Shown one piece after another: positions 52,786 through 61,324 of a DNA stretch of 64,000 bases. This DNA is from Marinimicrobium sp050113635 (lineage in GTDB: Bacteria > Pseudomonadota > Gammaproteobacteria > Pseudomonadales > Cellvibrionaceae), in the NCBI RefSeq assembly GCF_050113635.1, contig NZ_JBNJLT010000002.1:411076-475075 (forward strand), written 5' to 3'. How positions within the stretch are numbered: position 1 is the first letter of the stretch; every line of letters starts with the position of its first letter. Position numbers and translations under genes: made by a program. Under the pieces are notes generated by a model that saw only the letters and a program-made list of their open reading frames with translations, did not search any database and was not told the DNA's origin.

Positions 52786-54662
52786 GATTCACCTCCCGGC
52801 GACTCGCTATCCGTTGACTCCAGTTCAGGCAGATGCATGTAGGCATCGAACACCTGGCGGGCGACGGGGGCCGCCACGCCTGAACCTGACTCACCGTTCT
52901 CTACGATCACCGCCACCGCAATCCGAGGTGCTTCCGCTGGCGCAAATCCGATAAAGAGCGCATGGTCACGCTGGCGTTCAAGCAGGCTCTCGGAGTCATA
53001 TTCCTGCCCCTGGGGAATCGCCACCACCTGGGCGGTGCCTGTTTTGCCCGCGATATGATAATCCGCGCCGTAGGCTGCGCGCCTCGCCGTACCGCGAGCA
53101 CCGTGCATCACGCCCATCATGGCGCCCAGCACATAGTCCCAGTGCTCATCCTCCACGTTGATGAAATCTTCCTCCACCGGCATCATCACTTTGTCACCCA
53201 CCTGGCCGACCACCTGAGGACGAAGACGGTGCCCACGATTGGCCAGCGTGGCGGTCATTTCCGCCAGTTGCATGGGCGTGGTCAGTGCGTAACCCTGGCC
53301 AATCGCCAGGTTGAGATTATCGCCGGGAAACCAGGGCAAACCACGGTTCGCGCGTTTCCATTCCCGGGAGGGCCAGTTTCCGCCGCGTTCCGAGGGAATA
53401 TCCACGCCCGTGCGCGCCCCCAGCCCAAAGTGGCGGCCAAATTCGTGCATGCGATCAATGCCCATGCGGTGCCCAAGGTCATAGAAATAGACATCGCAGG
53501 ACTGCTCGACAGCGTCCTGTAAATCAATATTCGGACCGTGGCCGCTGCGCTTCCAGTCCCGGTACAGGCGATCGTCGCCCGGCAACCGATAGTAACCAGG
53601 GTCGTTGATCGTGTGTTCGCGGTCCACCACTTCATAGTAGAGGCCCGCCAGCCCGACCATGGGCTTCACCGTGGAACCCGGTGGATACTGCCCCTGCAGA
53701 AAACGATTAAACAGCGGCAGGTCCAGCGACTGGTTCAACTGCCGGTAGTCCCGGAAACTAATACCCGTTACAAACAGGTTCGGATCAAAGCTCGGCAGGG
53801 ACACGGCCGCCAATACGCCGCCAGTGCGCACGTCCAGAGCGACCACCGCACCGCGCTGCCCATCCAGCGCCCCAGTGGCTACGGCCTGAAGGCGGCTGTC
53901 CATATTCAGATGCAGATCCTTCCCCGGCCTGGGGTCGGTGCGGTCAAGCACTCTCAGCACCCGACCGCGTGCGTTGGTTTCCACGTTCTGGCTGCCCGCT
54001 TCGCCCAGTAACAACCGCTCGTACTGCCGCTCCAGCCCGGTTTTACCGATGGAGTGCGTACCGCTGTAGCTTTGCAGGTCTTCCTCATCAAACTGGGCCA
54101 GATCCGCCTGGCTGATTCGTCCGACGTACCCCAGCACATGTGCATAAAGCTCGCCGAGCGGATAGTGGCGCACCAGCTGCGCGTTGACCTCCACACCTTC
54201 CAGCCGGTATTCGTTCACTGCCAGACGGGCAATTTCATCCTCTGTCAGCCGGTAGCGCAGCGGAATCGCTTCAAAGGGTCGCCGCCACTGCTGCAGCTGG
54301 TCGTAGAATTTGTCGAGGTCGTTCTGGGGAATGGCTACCAGAGAGCGCAACAAACTGATCGTGGAGGCCATATCGTCCACCCGCTCGCGCACAATGGACA
54401 GGGTGTAGCTGGGGCGATTGTCCGCCAGCAGCTCGCCATTGCGGTCGTAAATCAGCCCGCGCGTGGGAGGCACGGGCTGCACATGGACGCGATTGCGATC
54501 CGAGCGGGTGGCGTAATCTTCGTAACGGGTAATCTGAAGGTGGTAATAACGGGCCACCAGCAGCGCCATCAGGCCGACCATACACAGCGCCACAATCGCC
54601 ACGCGGCTAAGGAATATCCGCGCTTCCCGGTGATGATCTTTAAAACGCTGGGCTTCTGACAT
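52782..54662 (-). CDS. mrdA: Penicillin-binding protein 2 (peptidoglycan DD-transpeptidase)
   Basis: 626 aa. A single N-terminal membrane helix (VAIVALCMVGLMALLVARYY) is followed by the pedestal domain (TRGLIYDRNGELLADNRPSY) and the transpeptidase domain with STVK (in PPGSTVKPMVGL), SCD and KTGT. It crosslinks the side wall during elongation with RodA. ATG 54660-54662 (MSEAQRFKDHHREARIFLSR) is preferred; the longer frame to 54743 overlaps rlmH. Part of rlmH-mrdA-rodA-mltB-rlpA. Confidence 0.96.
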   Translation of the reverse strand: MSEAQRFKDHHREARIFLSRVAIVALCMVGLMALLVARYYHLQITRYEDYATRSDRNRVHVQPVPPTRGLIYDRNGELLADNRPSYTLSIVRERVDDMASTISLLRSLVAIPQNDLDKFYDQLQQWRRPFEAIPLRYRLTEDEIARLAVNEYRLEGVEVNAQLVRHYPLGELYAHVLGYVGRISQADLAQFDEEDLQSYSGTHSIGKTGLERQYERLLLGEAGSQNVETNARGRVLRVLDRTDPRPGKDLHLNMDSRLQAVATGALDGQRGAVVALDVRTGGVLAAVSLPSFDPNLFVTGISFRDYRQLNQSLDLPLFNRFLQGQYPPGSTVKPMVGLAGLYYEVVDREHTINDPGYYRLPGDDRLYRDWKRSGHGPNIDLQDAVEQSCDVYFYDLGHRMGIDRMHEFGRHFGLGARTGVDIPSERGGNWPSREWKRANRGLPWFPGDNLNLAIGQGYALTTPMQLAEMTATLANRGHRLRPQVVGQVGDKVMMPVEEDFINVEDEHWDYVLGAMMGVMHGARGTARRAAYGADYHIAGKTGTAQVVAIPQGQEYDSESLLERQRDHALFIGFAPAEAPRIAVAVIVENGESGSGVAAPVARQVFDAYMHLPELESTDSESPGGES

Positions 54663-54687
54663 GGACGCGCAACAACCGGTCGCTGAC

Positions 54688-55155
54688 TTATTTATGATAA
54701 GGGTGATTATGGAGGATTGAGTAAGCCCGGTATAGCTGCTCAATCACCAGAATACGCACCAACGGATGCGGCAGAGTCAGGGGCGACAGTGACCACTTGC
54801 TCTCGGCCAAGGCCACACAGGACGGCGCCAAACCATCCGGCCCACCGATCAGCAGGCTGTAGTTGCTGCCGCTCATTCGCCACTGATCGAGTTGGGAGGC
54901 CAGCTGTTCGGTACTCCAGGGCTTACCGTTGACCTCCAGGGCAATCACCCGGTCCCCCTTGCCGATGGCGCTCTGCATCGCCTCGCCCTCGCGCTCCATG
55001 GCGACGCGGGTGGAACTGCCCTTGCCACGCGGCCCCATGGGCAGTTCCACCAGCTCCACCGAGCCGTCGCGCGGCAACCGCTTGGCGTATTCCTGGTAGC
55101 CCTCTTCCACCCAGCCGGGCATTCGAGTGCCCACGGCAATCAGACGGATGCGCAT
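54688..55155 (-). CDS. rlmH: 23S rRNA (pseudouridine1915-N3) methyltransferase
   Basis: 155 aa, the exact family length. MRIRLIAVGTRMPGWVEEGY, VIALEVNGKPWSTEQLA, LLIGGPDGLAPSC and LTLPHPLVRILVIEQLYRAY ending in HNHPYHK are diagnostic of this SPOUT methyltransferase acting on helix 69. It follows rsfS by 12 bases. Confidence 0.98.
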   Translation of the reverse strand: MRIRLIAVGTRMPGWVEEGYQEYAKRLPRDGSVELVELPMGPRGKGSSTRVAMEREGEAMQSAIGKGDRVIALEVNGKPWSTEQLASQLDQWRMSGSNYSLLIGGPDGLAPSCVALAESKWSLSPLTLPHPLVRILVIEQLYRAYSILHNHPYHK

Positions 55156-55167
55156 ATCGGCCCCCGC

Positions 55168-55509
55168 TTAGTGTTCAGAACGGCTGCCGGGTTCCATCGA
55201 CCAGAGTTTTTCCAGATCGTAAAAGCTGCGGGTCTGCTCCAGCATCACATGGACAACGATATCGCCAAAGTCCACCAGCGCCCATTCCCCGCTCTCCAGC
55301 CCTTCCACGCCGAGGGGTTGGTGGCCCGAATGCTTGGCGTCCTCCACCACATTATTGGCCAGCGATTTGACGTGCCGGTTGGAGGTACCACTGGCAATAA
55401 TCAGGGTATCCATCACATCACTCAGCTCGCGCACGTCGAGTGTGACAATGTCTTTGCCCTTGAGGTCGTCCAGGGCTTCGAGAATCAATTCGTTTAACGC
55501 TGCGGACAT
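55168..55509 (-). CDS. rsfS: Ribosomal silencing factor RsfS
   Basis: 113 aa. LDDLKGKDIVTLDVRELSDV, LIIASGTSNRHVKSLANNVV, GEWALVDFGDIVVHVMLEQT and FYDLEKLW are conserved. RsfS binds L14 on the 50S subunit and blocks subunit joining in starvation. Usual place between nadD and rlmH. Confidence 0.97.
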   Translation of the reverse strand: MSAALNELILEALDDLKGKDIVTLDVRELSDVMDTLIIASGTSNRHVKSLANNVVEDAKHSGHQPLGVEGLESGEWALVDFGDIVVHVMLEQTRSFYDLEKLWSMEPGSRSEH

Positions 55510-55568
55510 TCGCCACCTGTCATTAATAGTGAAAATTCAATGGTTAAAAAATAAGGGTCAATACGGGT

Positions 55569-56222
55569 TCAGGCTCGCTCGGGGCCAGCTTCATATAAAC
55601 GGTGTTGGCGGATATAGTGCCAGACCGGCTCCGGCAACAAAAACTGGGGAGACCGGCCCTCCCGGATCAAGCTGCGGATTTCCGTCGCGGAAATGGGCAG
55701 CAAGCGCAACGACTGCACGGCGACCGCGCCCGCTGGCGTGTCCAACAAGTCATCCGGCGCTACCCGGTGGCGATCCAGCCACTCGGCCAGTTCGCCTTTC
55801 GCGGGCAATGACCAACCGGGCCGATCAATCACCAGCAAATGGGCATAGTCGAGTAATGCCTGCCAGCGGTGCCACTGCGTCAAACCGAGAAACGCATCGC
55901 CGCCCAGAATCCATACCAGCCGAGCGTCGTCGCCTTCGCTCTGCCTCAGACTTTGCAACGTATCCACGGTGTAGGACGGACCGTCGCGACGCAGTTCACG
56001 ATCATCCAGAGCCAGCGTCGGGCAATCCGCCAGAGCCCGGCGCAGCATTTCCGTGCGCTGGGCGCTGTCCACGTTGGGAGCGGCGCGGTGCGGCGGCTGA
56101 TGGCAAGGCAGAAGACGCACTTCGTCCAGTGCCAGCGCCTCGCGGGCCTCCAGCGCCATGCGCAGATGCCCCAGATGAACCGGATCAAACGTGCCGCCCA
56201 GAAGCCCGATGCGCCGAGCCAT
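55569..56222 (-). CDS. nadD: Nicotinate-nucleotide adenylyltransferase
   Basis: 217 aa. It adenylates nicotinate mononucleotide to deamido-NAD. GLLGGTFDPVHLGHLRMA contains the HxGH nucleotidyltransferase signature; WILGGDAFLGLTQWHRW and ISATEIRSLIREGR (ISSTxIR motif) follow. The ATG 56220-56222 overlaps the proA stop by one base (TGATG), so the two are coupled; the 12-codon longer frame lies inside proA. Confidence 0.96.
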   Translation of the reverse strand: MARRIGLLGGTFDPVHLGHLRMALEAREALALDEVRLLPCHQPPHRAAPNVDSAQRTEMLRRALADCPTLALDDRELRRDGPSYTVDTLQSLRQSEGDDARLVWILGGDAFLGLTQWHRWQALLDYAHLLVIDRPGWSLPAKGELAEWLDRHRVAPDDLLDTPAGAVAVQSLRLLPISATEIRSLIREGRSPQFLLPEPVWHYIRQHRLYEAGPERA

Positions 56223-57487
56223 CAGGTGCGAATGTGGCCGTCGCCGAACACAATCCACTTCTGGGACGTTAAGCCCTCCAGGCCGACCGGGCCGCGCGCG
56301 TGCAGCTTGTCGGTGGAGATGCCGATTTCAGCGCCCAGGCCATACTCAAAACCGTCCGCAAACCGCGTGGACGCGTTCACCATCACCGAGCTGGAATCCA
56401 CTTCGGCCAGGAAACGGCGGGCACGGGTGTAGTTTTCGGTCACAATGGACTCGGTGTGCTGTGAGCTGTAGCGATCAATATGATCCATCGCCTCATCCAC
56501 ATCATTCACCACGCGAATGGCCAGCACCGGGGCCAGGTATTCAGTCGCCCAATCCTCTTCGGTGGCGGGCCGGGCTGAAATCAGTTCGCAGGTGCGTTCA
56601 CAGCCGCGCAGCTCCACGCCCTTTTCTGCCAGCGCCTCGGCAATCCGGGGCAGCAGGCTGGCTGCCCTATCGCTGTGTACCAGTAAGGTTTCCATCGCAT
56701 TACAAACGCCGTAACGATGCGTCTTGGCGTTGAGCGCAATCGCAAACGCCTTCTCGGCATCGGCATCGGCATCGATATACACATGACAGATGCCATCCAA
56801 ATGCTTGATCACCGGGACGCGGGCATCGTTACTGATGCGTTCAATCAGGCTCTTGCCACCGCGGGGAACAATCACGTCCACATACTCGGGCATCGCAATC
56901 AACTGGCCTACGGCCGCCCGGTCAGTGGTTTCCACCACCTGCACCGCCGACTCCGGCAGCCCGGCAGCCTTCAGCCCCTGGCGTACGCACTCGGCAATGG
57001 CGCGATTGGAGTGAATCGCCTCGCTGCCACCGCGCAGAATAGCCGCATTGCCCGACTTCAGGCACAAGCTCGCCGCATCGATGGTCACGTTGGGACGGGA
57101 CTCATAGATAATGCCGATCACGCCGAGCGGCACCCGCATCTTCCCGACCTGAATACCGCTGGGCCGATAGCTCATGTCCGTGATTTCGCCACAGGGGTCC
57201 GGCAGCGCAGCCACCTGGCGCAGCCCTTCAATCATGCCGTCGATGGTGGCCGGTTTCAGCGCCAGACGATCCAACAAGGCCGCATCCAGCCCCTTGGCTT
57301 CCCCGGCTTCCAGATCCTTGGCGTTCTCCCGGGCCAGCACCGGGCGAGCCGCCTCCAACGCTTCAGCCATGGCCAGCAGCGCCCGGTTTTTTGTGCCGGT
57401 ATCAGCGGCGACCAGGCGACGGGCAGCGGCCCGGGCGTTGCGGCCCAGATCCAGCATGTAATCGACAACGTCCTGCGAATCACTCAT
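56222..57487 (-). CDS. proA: Gamma-glutamyl phosphate reductase
   Basis: 421 aa. It reduces gamma-glutamyl phosphate to glutamate semialdehyde in proline synthesis. RVPLGVIGIIYESRPNVTID, SLCLKSGNAAILRGGSEAIH, IVPRGGKSLIERIS, RYGVCNAMETLLVH (catalytic Cys) and VNASTRFADGFEYGLGAEIG are family motifs. The gene starts the proA-nadD-rsfS-rlmH run and has its own probable promoter. Confidence 0.97.
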   Translation of the reverse strand: MSDSQDVVDYMLDLGRNARAAARRLVAADTGTKNRALLAMAEALEAARPVLARENAKDLEAGEAKGLDAALLDRLALKPATIDGMIEGLRQVAALPDPCGEITDMSYRPSGIQVGKMRVPLGVIGIIYESRPNVTIDAASLCLKSGNAAILRGGSEAIHSNRAIAECVRQGLKAAGLPESAVQVVETTDRAAVGQLIAMPEYVDVIVPRGGKSLIERISNDARVPVIKHLDGICHVYIDADADAEKAFAIALNAKTHRYGVCNAMETLLVHSDRAASLLPRIAEALAEKGVELRGCERTCELISARPATEEDWATEYLAPVLAIRVVNDVDEAMDHIDRYSSQHTESIVTENYTRARRFLAEVDSSSVMVNASTRFADGFEYGLGAEIGISTDKLHARGPVGLEGLTSQKWIVFGDGHIRT

Positions 57488-57539
57488 AGGTCAGGAAACA
57501 CTCCCCCTTCACGGTTTGGCAATCGGGATAAAACCCGGC

Positions 57540-57545
57540 ATTATA
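57540..57545 (-). promoter_or_regulatory. -10 element of a probable proA promoter
   Basis: Read on the minus strand, GGTATAATGCC contains a perfect TATAAT about 53 bases above the proA start. The -35 (AAGTTT at 17 bases) is weak. Confidence 0.5.
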
Positions 57546-57592
57546 CCTTGTTTACGCCCGCAAAACTTTCACAAGACCGTCACAGGGCCATA

Positions 57593-58543
57593 TCACATAG
57601 CCATAAACGCCACGTAGACGACGTAACCGCCCAGTAACGCGGCCGCCTCAAACCGGTTCAAACGTCGCCCGGTCAGCAGGAACAACACCAGCGCCAGGGC
57701 CGCCGCCAGCATGACCCATTGATCCACCGCCAGCAACCGCCCGGCCAGCGGCAAAGGCTGCACCATGGATGAGACGCCAAGAATGGCCAGAATGTTAAAG
57801 ATATTACTGCCCAGAATGTTGCCCACTGCCACGTCGGCCTCACGGCGCAGCACCGCGATCAGCGACACCGCCAGTTCCGGCAGCGACGTACCCACCGCCA
57901 CCAGCGTCAAACCGATCAGCGCCTGAGGAATTCCCAGCCATTCCCCAACCGCCACCGCGCCCCACAGAAACAAGCGAGCGCCCACTAACAGCAGCGCCAG
58001 CCCGCCCAGAGTGAATAGCCAGGATAGCCATAGCGCCTGGGGGCGAGGCCTGACCGAATCCGCCTCCGCCTGGTGCAGCGCGACTTCAGGCCCTTCGGGA
58101 TGCACCCGTTCCGTGCGGTAACTCCATACCAGATAAGCGGCCAGCGCCACCAGAAACATCAGGCCATCCGGGCGCCCCAGCGAACCGTCGCGCACCAGCA
58201 ATAAAAAGAACAGCGTGGCGCCCACCATTGCCAGCCCGTCACGACGCAACGCATTGGCCTGCACCGTTAACGGCAGAATCAGCCCGCAAATGCCCAGGAT
58301 CAACAAAATGTTGGCGATATTACTGCCGATCACATTACCGAGCGCGATGTCGGGGCTCTGCCCCAACGCCGCCTGCAAGGACACCACCAGCTCGGGCGAC
58401 GACGTGCCAAACCCGACAATCACCAGCCCCGCCAGCAGCGGTGACACCCCCCAACGCGCCGCCAGGGCCACCGCGCCCCGCACCAGTCCGTCACCCCCGA
58501 GGGTGAGTAAAGCCAACCCCACAAGCAGCGCTACCACTTCCAT
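57593..58543 (-). CDS. CaCA-family calcium/sodium antiporter (YrbG-like)
   Basis: 316 aa with about ten membrane helices. The two alpha repeats of the cation/calcium exchanger family are clear: GFGTSSPELVVSLQAALGQS with ALGNVIGSNIANILLILGIC, and AVGTSLPELAVSLIAVLRRE with AVGNILGSNIFNILAILG. It exchanges Na+ (or K+) for Ca2+ across the inner membrane. ATG 58541-58543 is preceded by GGGAG; a GTG five codons earlier is less likely. Confidence 0.93.
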   Translation of the reverse strand: MEVVALLVGLALLTLGGDGLVRGAVALAARWGVSPLLAGLVIVGFGTSSPELVVSLQAALGQSPDIALGNVIGSNIANILLILGICGLILPLTVQANALRRDGLAMVGATLFFLLLVRDGSLGRPDGLMFLVALAAYLVWSYRTERVHPEGPEVALHQAEADSVRPRPQALWLSWLFTLGGLALLLVGARLFLWGAVAVGEWLGIPQALIGLTLVAVGTSLPELAVSLIAVLRREADVAVGNILGSNIFNILAILGVSSMVQPLPLAGRLLAVDQWVMLAAALALVLFLLTGRRLNRFEAAALLGGYVVYVAFMAM

Positions 58544-58580
58544 CAACAGTGCTCCCACTCAAGAACCCCGGAAAGAAGGA

Positions 58581-59639
58581 TTAATAACCGTTCGGATTGC
58601 CGGACTGCCAGCGCCAGGCATCCTCCATCATGCGCTCCAGCCCGAACTCCGCCGACCAGCCCAACTCGCGCCGCGCCAGATCGGCGTTGGCATAACAACT
58701 GGCGATATCCCCTGGGCGGCGCGGTGCAATGCGGTACGGCACCTTGCGCCCGCTGGCGCGCTCGAACGCCGCCACCATTTGCAGCACCGAATACCCGCGC
58801 CCGGTGCCCAGGTTATAGGCACGGCAACCGGCGCCTGCGGTCGACAGCCCTTTCAGGGCGGCCACGTGCCCGCGCGCCAGGTCGACCACATGAATGTAGT
58901 CCCGCACCCCCGTGCCATCCACGGTGTCGTAATCATCGCCGAAGACGCTCAATTCGGGCAGCTTGCCGATGGCCACTTGGGCCACATAAGGCAACAGGTT
59001 GTTCGGGATACCGGCCGGGTCTTCCCCTATCCGGCCGCTGTCGTGCGCGCCCACCGGATTAAAGTAGCGCAACAGCGTGATGTTCCAAGGCACCACCTGA
59101 TCCGCTGCCGGCGCGGCGGCCATATCCTGCAAAATGTCTTCGACCATCAGCTTGCTGCGGCCATACGGATTCGTGGCCGAGGTCGGGAAACGCTCATCAA
59201 TGGGCACGGACGCCGGGTCGCCATAAACGGTGGCCGAGGAACTGAAAATCAGGCGGCTCTGCCCGTGCGCCGCCATCACTTCGCACAGCGTCAGCGTACC
59301 GCCGACATTCTCCCGGTAATAGGTCAGCGGGATGCGGGACGACTCCCCCACCGCCTTGAGTCCGGCAAAGTGCATGACCGCACTGAACGAGTGCCGGGCG
59401 AACACCTCCGTGAGCCCTTTTGGGTCATTCAGGTCCAGCTCATAAAACACCGGCGCTTCACCGCAGATTTCCCCGACGCGGCGCAAGGCCTCGGGCTTGC
59501 TGTTGCTGAAGTTATCCACTACCACTGGGCGGTAGCCAGCGTTGAACAATTCGACACACACATGACTGCCAATATAACCGGCACCACCGGTTACCAGCAC
59601 GTCCGGGCGGGTCGTTGGGGCGGAAGAGGAAGATGACAT
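58581..59639 (-). CDS. galE: UDP-glucose 4-epimerase
   Basis: 352 aa extended short-chain dehydrogenase. VLVTGGAGYIGSHVCVELFN binds NAD; HFAGLKAVGES, IFSSSATVYGD and NPYGRSKLMVED (catalytic YxxxK) follow; YFNPVGAHDSGRIGEDPAGI and GTGVRDYIHVVDLARGHVAA are GalE-specific. It interconverts UDP-glucose and UDP-galactose. AAGGA upstream sets ATG 59637-59639. Last core gene before the accessory region. Confidence 0.96.
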   Translation of the reverse strand: MSSSSSAPTTRPDVLVTGGAGYIGSHVCVELFNAGYRPVVVDNFSNSKPEALRRVGEICGEAPVFYELDLNDPKGLTEVFARHSFSAVMHFAGLKAVGESSRIPLTYYRENVGGTLTLCEVMAAHGQSRLIFSSSATVYGDPASVPIDERFPTSATNPYGRSKLMVEDILQDMAAAPAADQVVPWNITLLRYFNPVGAHDSGRIGEDPAGIPNNLLPYVAQVAIGKLPELSVFGDDYDTVDGTGVRDYIHVVDLARGHVAALKGLSTAGAGCRAYNLGTGRGYSVLQMVAAFERASGRKVPYRIAPRRPGDIASCYANADLARRELGWSAEFGLERMMEDAWRWQSGNPNGY

Positions 59640-59913
59640 ACTGAGTCCTTTACCGTTGCGTAAACTGGAGTTGCCCGAGAGGCCCGCCGGGGGGCGCTGG
59701 AGCAACGACGGGATTATCGCACACTCTGCCGCAGCCACCGACAGAACCTTTAGGGTTGCCAGCGCACTCCTTATGTGGCAATTTACGACACAGGACGTCA
59801 GCGACCCGGTCGCGGCCTTGTCACGATGCGCGAATAGCTGCGAGGGATTGCGTGTTTTCCGCTCCCCGCCCCAAAAAGTTCCCGCAAAAACAAATGGTTA
59901 CCGTTTTACGGTG

Positions 59914-60064
59914 GAATGATATCGCGCACCGAGAAGAATGATAACGCGCATGCGTGTTTTGGTCCGTTGATAAACGCGCGGAAATTAAAAAATATCCTGA
60001 AAATCAATCTTTTATGGTGTTTTCAGAGAAGAAATATAGGTTTGATATCGCGCATGCGCGATAT
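59914..60064. repeat. GATAnCGCGCA repeats and a 20-bp palindrome
   Basis: GAATGATATCGCGCA (59914-59928) and GAATGATAACGCGCA (59936-59950) are direct repeats 22 bases apart. GATATCGCGCA recurs at 60044, where it forms the perfect palindrome ATATCGCGCATGCGCGATAT (60045-60064). They lie directly before the GTTAAAT core at the left end of the cassette array, and may be operator, attI-like recombinase sites or part of a degenerate attC. Confidence 0.6.
59967..59995 (+). promoter_or_regulatory. Possible promoter reading into the cassette array
   Basis: TTGATA (59967-59972), a 17-base spacer and AAATAT (59990-59995). It is A+T-rich DNA where such matches arise by chance, so support is modest. Confidence 0.3.
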
Positions 60065-60090
60065 ACCAATGTTAAATTTCAAGGACAGCT

Positions 60091-60753
60091 ATGGAAGCCA
60101 TACTCGGACTAATCGGTGTAGCACTTGGATGGGGGCTCGGTGAGCTTAGCGGTGCCTTTAATCGGTCTCGCGAGGAGCGGAGAATGATTGGTCGCGTGCT
60201 CTCCACGCTAATGTCTCTCAAAGGTGAGATGGCAACTTCCCAAGCTGCAATTGAAGGAGTAAAGGATCTAGGTCTATCAATCGGCGAGTTTGAGTCCCTG
60301 AGACAGCGATACGCAAAGCGATACCTAGATGACACGCCCGGTTTAAGCGAAGAGAGAGCGAAAGCTATCGAAGATTTATCCGGTCTGATGCCGATTGAGG
60401 CCCAAGAGCTGAGGTGGGTTTTGCGCTCCTACACATTTCTTCCAAATGTGAGTCTCCACGGGTACGCAAAGCTCGACACCACTGCCTACATAAAAGCACT
60501 TTCTGCAATAGAAGCGTCTATACTTGTTGGCAGAAGGCGACTTGACCAAATTATCGCAAGTTTAGCTTGGAAATATGGCCTCGTAACTTGGCTTCGCTTA
60601 AAGGTGAGGCAGCGCAGGATAAATAAACTATCACCCAAGTTGGGTGAGAAAAATAAAGTGGCCCTAGAGCTAAAAGAGCTGCTGCAACAAATGAGAACTG
60701 AAAGCTCAAGCGACACTCAACAAGAAACAGACCGCTCTAGTGATGCTGGATAG
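60091..60753 (+). CDS. Cassette gene 1: hypothetical membrane-anchored helical protein
   Basis: 220 aa; no family recognised. Residues 2-21 (EAILGLIGVALGWGLGELSG) form a glycine-rich hydrophobic segment that could insert in the membrane. The rest is soluble, charged and predicted helical (REERRMIGRVLSTLMSLKGE, then LMPIEAQELRWVLRS, AIEASILVGRRRLDQIIASL), with a basic stretch near 175-190 (RLKVRQRRINKLSPKLGEKN) and a polar tail rich in Ser/Asp/Gln. AAGGA lies six bases before the ATG. It occupies the first position of the cassette array, so it would be the best expressed if a promoter lies upstream. A role in phage defence or stress is plausible for a cassette gene but nothing in the sequence proves it. 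Confidence 0.75.
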   Translation: MEAILGLIGVALGWGLGELSGAFNRSREERRMIGRVLSTLMSLKGEMATSQAAIEGVKDLGLSIGEFESLRQRYAKRYLDDTPGLSEERAKAIEDLSGLMPIEAQELRWVLRSYTFLPNVSLHGYAKLDTTAYIKALSAIEASILVGRRRLDQIIASLAWKYGLVTWLRLKVRQRRINKLSPKLGEKNKVALELKELLQQMRTESSSDTQQETDRSSDAG

Positions 60754-60759
60754 AAACAA

Positions 60760-60840
60760 ATCTAACAAGCAAGTTATGTACGCGCGTTTCACGCGCCGGA
60801 CGCCCTCCTGCGTCGGGCGCCGAATATTTGGACGTTAGCG
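60760..60840 (+). other. attC-like recombination site 1
   Basis: 81 bp, from ATCTAAC (60760-60766) to GTTAGCG (60834-60840). CTAAC and GTTAG pair at the ends; the interior holds short hairpins (GCGCG...CGCGC, GACGC...GCGTC). The last bases of the right core deviate from GTTRRRY. It begins seven bases after the stop codon of cassette gene 1. Confidence 0.65.
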
Positions 60841-60863
60841 ACTCATTAGAAAGGCTCCGAACT

Positions 60864-61217
60864 ATGAAAATAACCGAATCTGAACTAATAGAATTTGCTA
60901 ACGACCCTAAAAACAATATAGATATGGGCCAGTGCGACACTAATGCGATAAAGGTATTTGTGAAGTTCGGGTGTGATATACATTCAGGCGAGGCAACTTA
61001 TATGGAGTGTAGTGGAGAAAAACATGATTGCCTGCATATTTGGAATGTACTTAAATTTACCTCTGAGTCAGGCAAGGAGGAAACGCAGATTATTGATATT
61101 ATTAATTACAAAAAAAATATGGGCGGTAAATATACGGCTCACCGTGATGGTTGCCTAGTCTCTAAAGAACACCTTGAAAGGACTCGTAAAATTAAAAGAG
61201 AACTACTAAATGCCTAA
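60864..61217 (+). CDS. Cassette gene 2: hypothetical small Cys-containing protein
   Basis: 117 aa; no family recognised. It is soluble, with mixed charge and an alternating beta-like middle (AIKVFVKFGCDIHSGEATYM, then CLHIWNVLKFTSES). Five Cys (at about 24, 37, 49, 55 and 98) include MECSGEKHDC, where two Cys and a His might bind a metal. It ends with a helical basic tail (KEHLERTRKIKRELLNA). ATG 60864 has AAGG upstream; the frame is open to a TTG at 60828 but that would read through the attC core. The stop codon TAA (61215-61217) overlaps the left core of the next attC, a compact arrangement normal for cassettes. Confidence 0.72.
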   Translation: MKITESELIEFANDPKNNIDMGQCDTNAIKVFVKFGCDIHSGEATYMECSGEKHDCLHIWNVLKFTSESGKEETQIIDIINYKKNMGGKYTAHRDGCLVSKEHLERTRKIKRELLNA

Positions 61218-61289
61218 CCAAGCAATCAAGTACGCTCCCTGCGGTCGCCGGACCTCGTTTCACTCGGCCGCTTATTGCGGGCGTTAAAG
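61212..61289 (+). other. attC-like recombination site 2
   Basis: 78 bp, from GCCTAAC (61212-61218) to GTTAAAG (61283-61289). The inner boxes pair as GCAAT (near 61222) with ATTGC (near 61275), and GCGGTCGCCGG with CTCGGCCGC forms the central stem. Good match to attC architecture apart from the last base of the right core. Confidence 0.75.
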
Positions 61290-61324
61290 GGCCGAGCGCC
61301 TCAGACCGAATAAGGACGTATAAG

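Larger units (their letters stand above)
59640..60070. other. Junction between galE and the cassette array
   Basis: About 430 bases without a gene. The part near galE has host-like composition and should hold its promoter. From about 59870 on the sequence becomes A+T-richer and contains a family of GATAnCGCGCA repeats. No integrase gene or remnant is visible on either strand. Confidence 0.6.

Noticed and set aside
60045..60077. Resemblance to a dif/XerCD site (ends in ATGTTAAAT like the XerD arm)
   Set aside because: The XerC-side arm and the spacing do not fit the 28-bp dif layout; the GTTAAAT core is better explained as the boundary of the cassette array.
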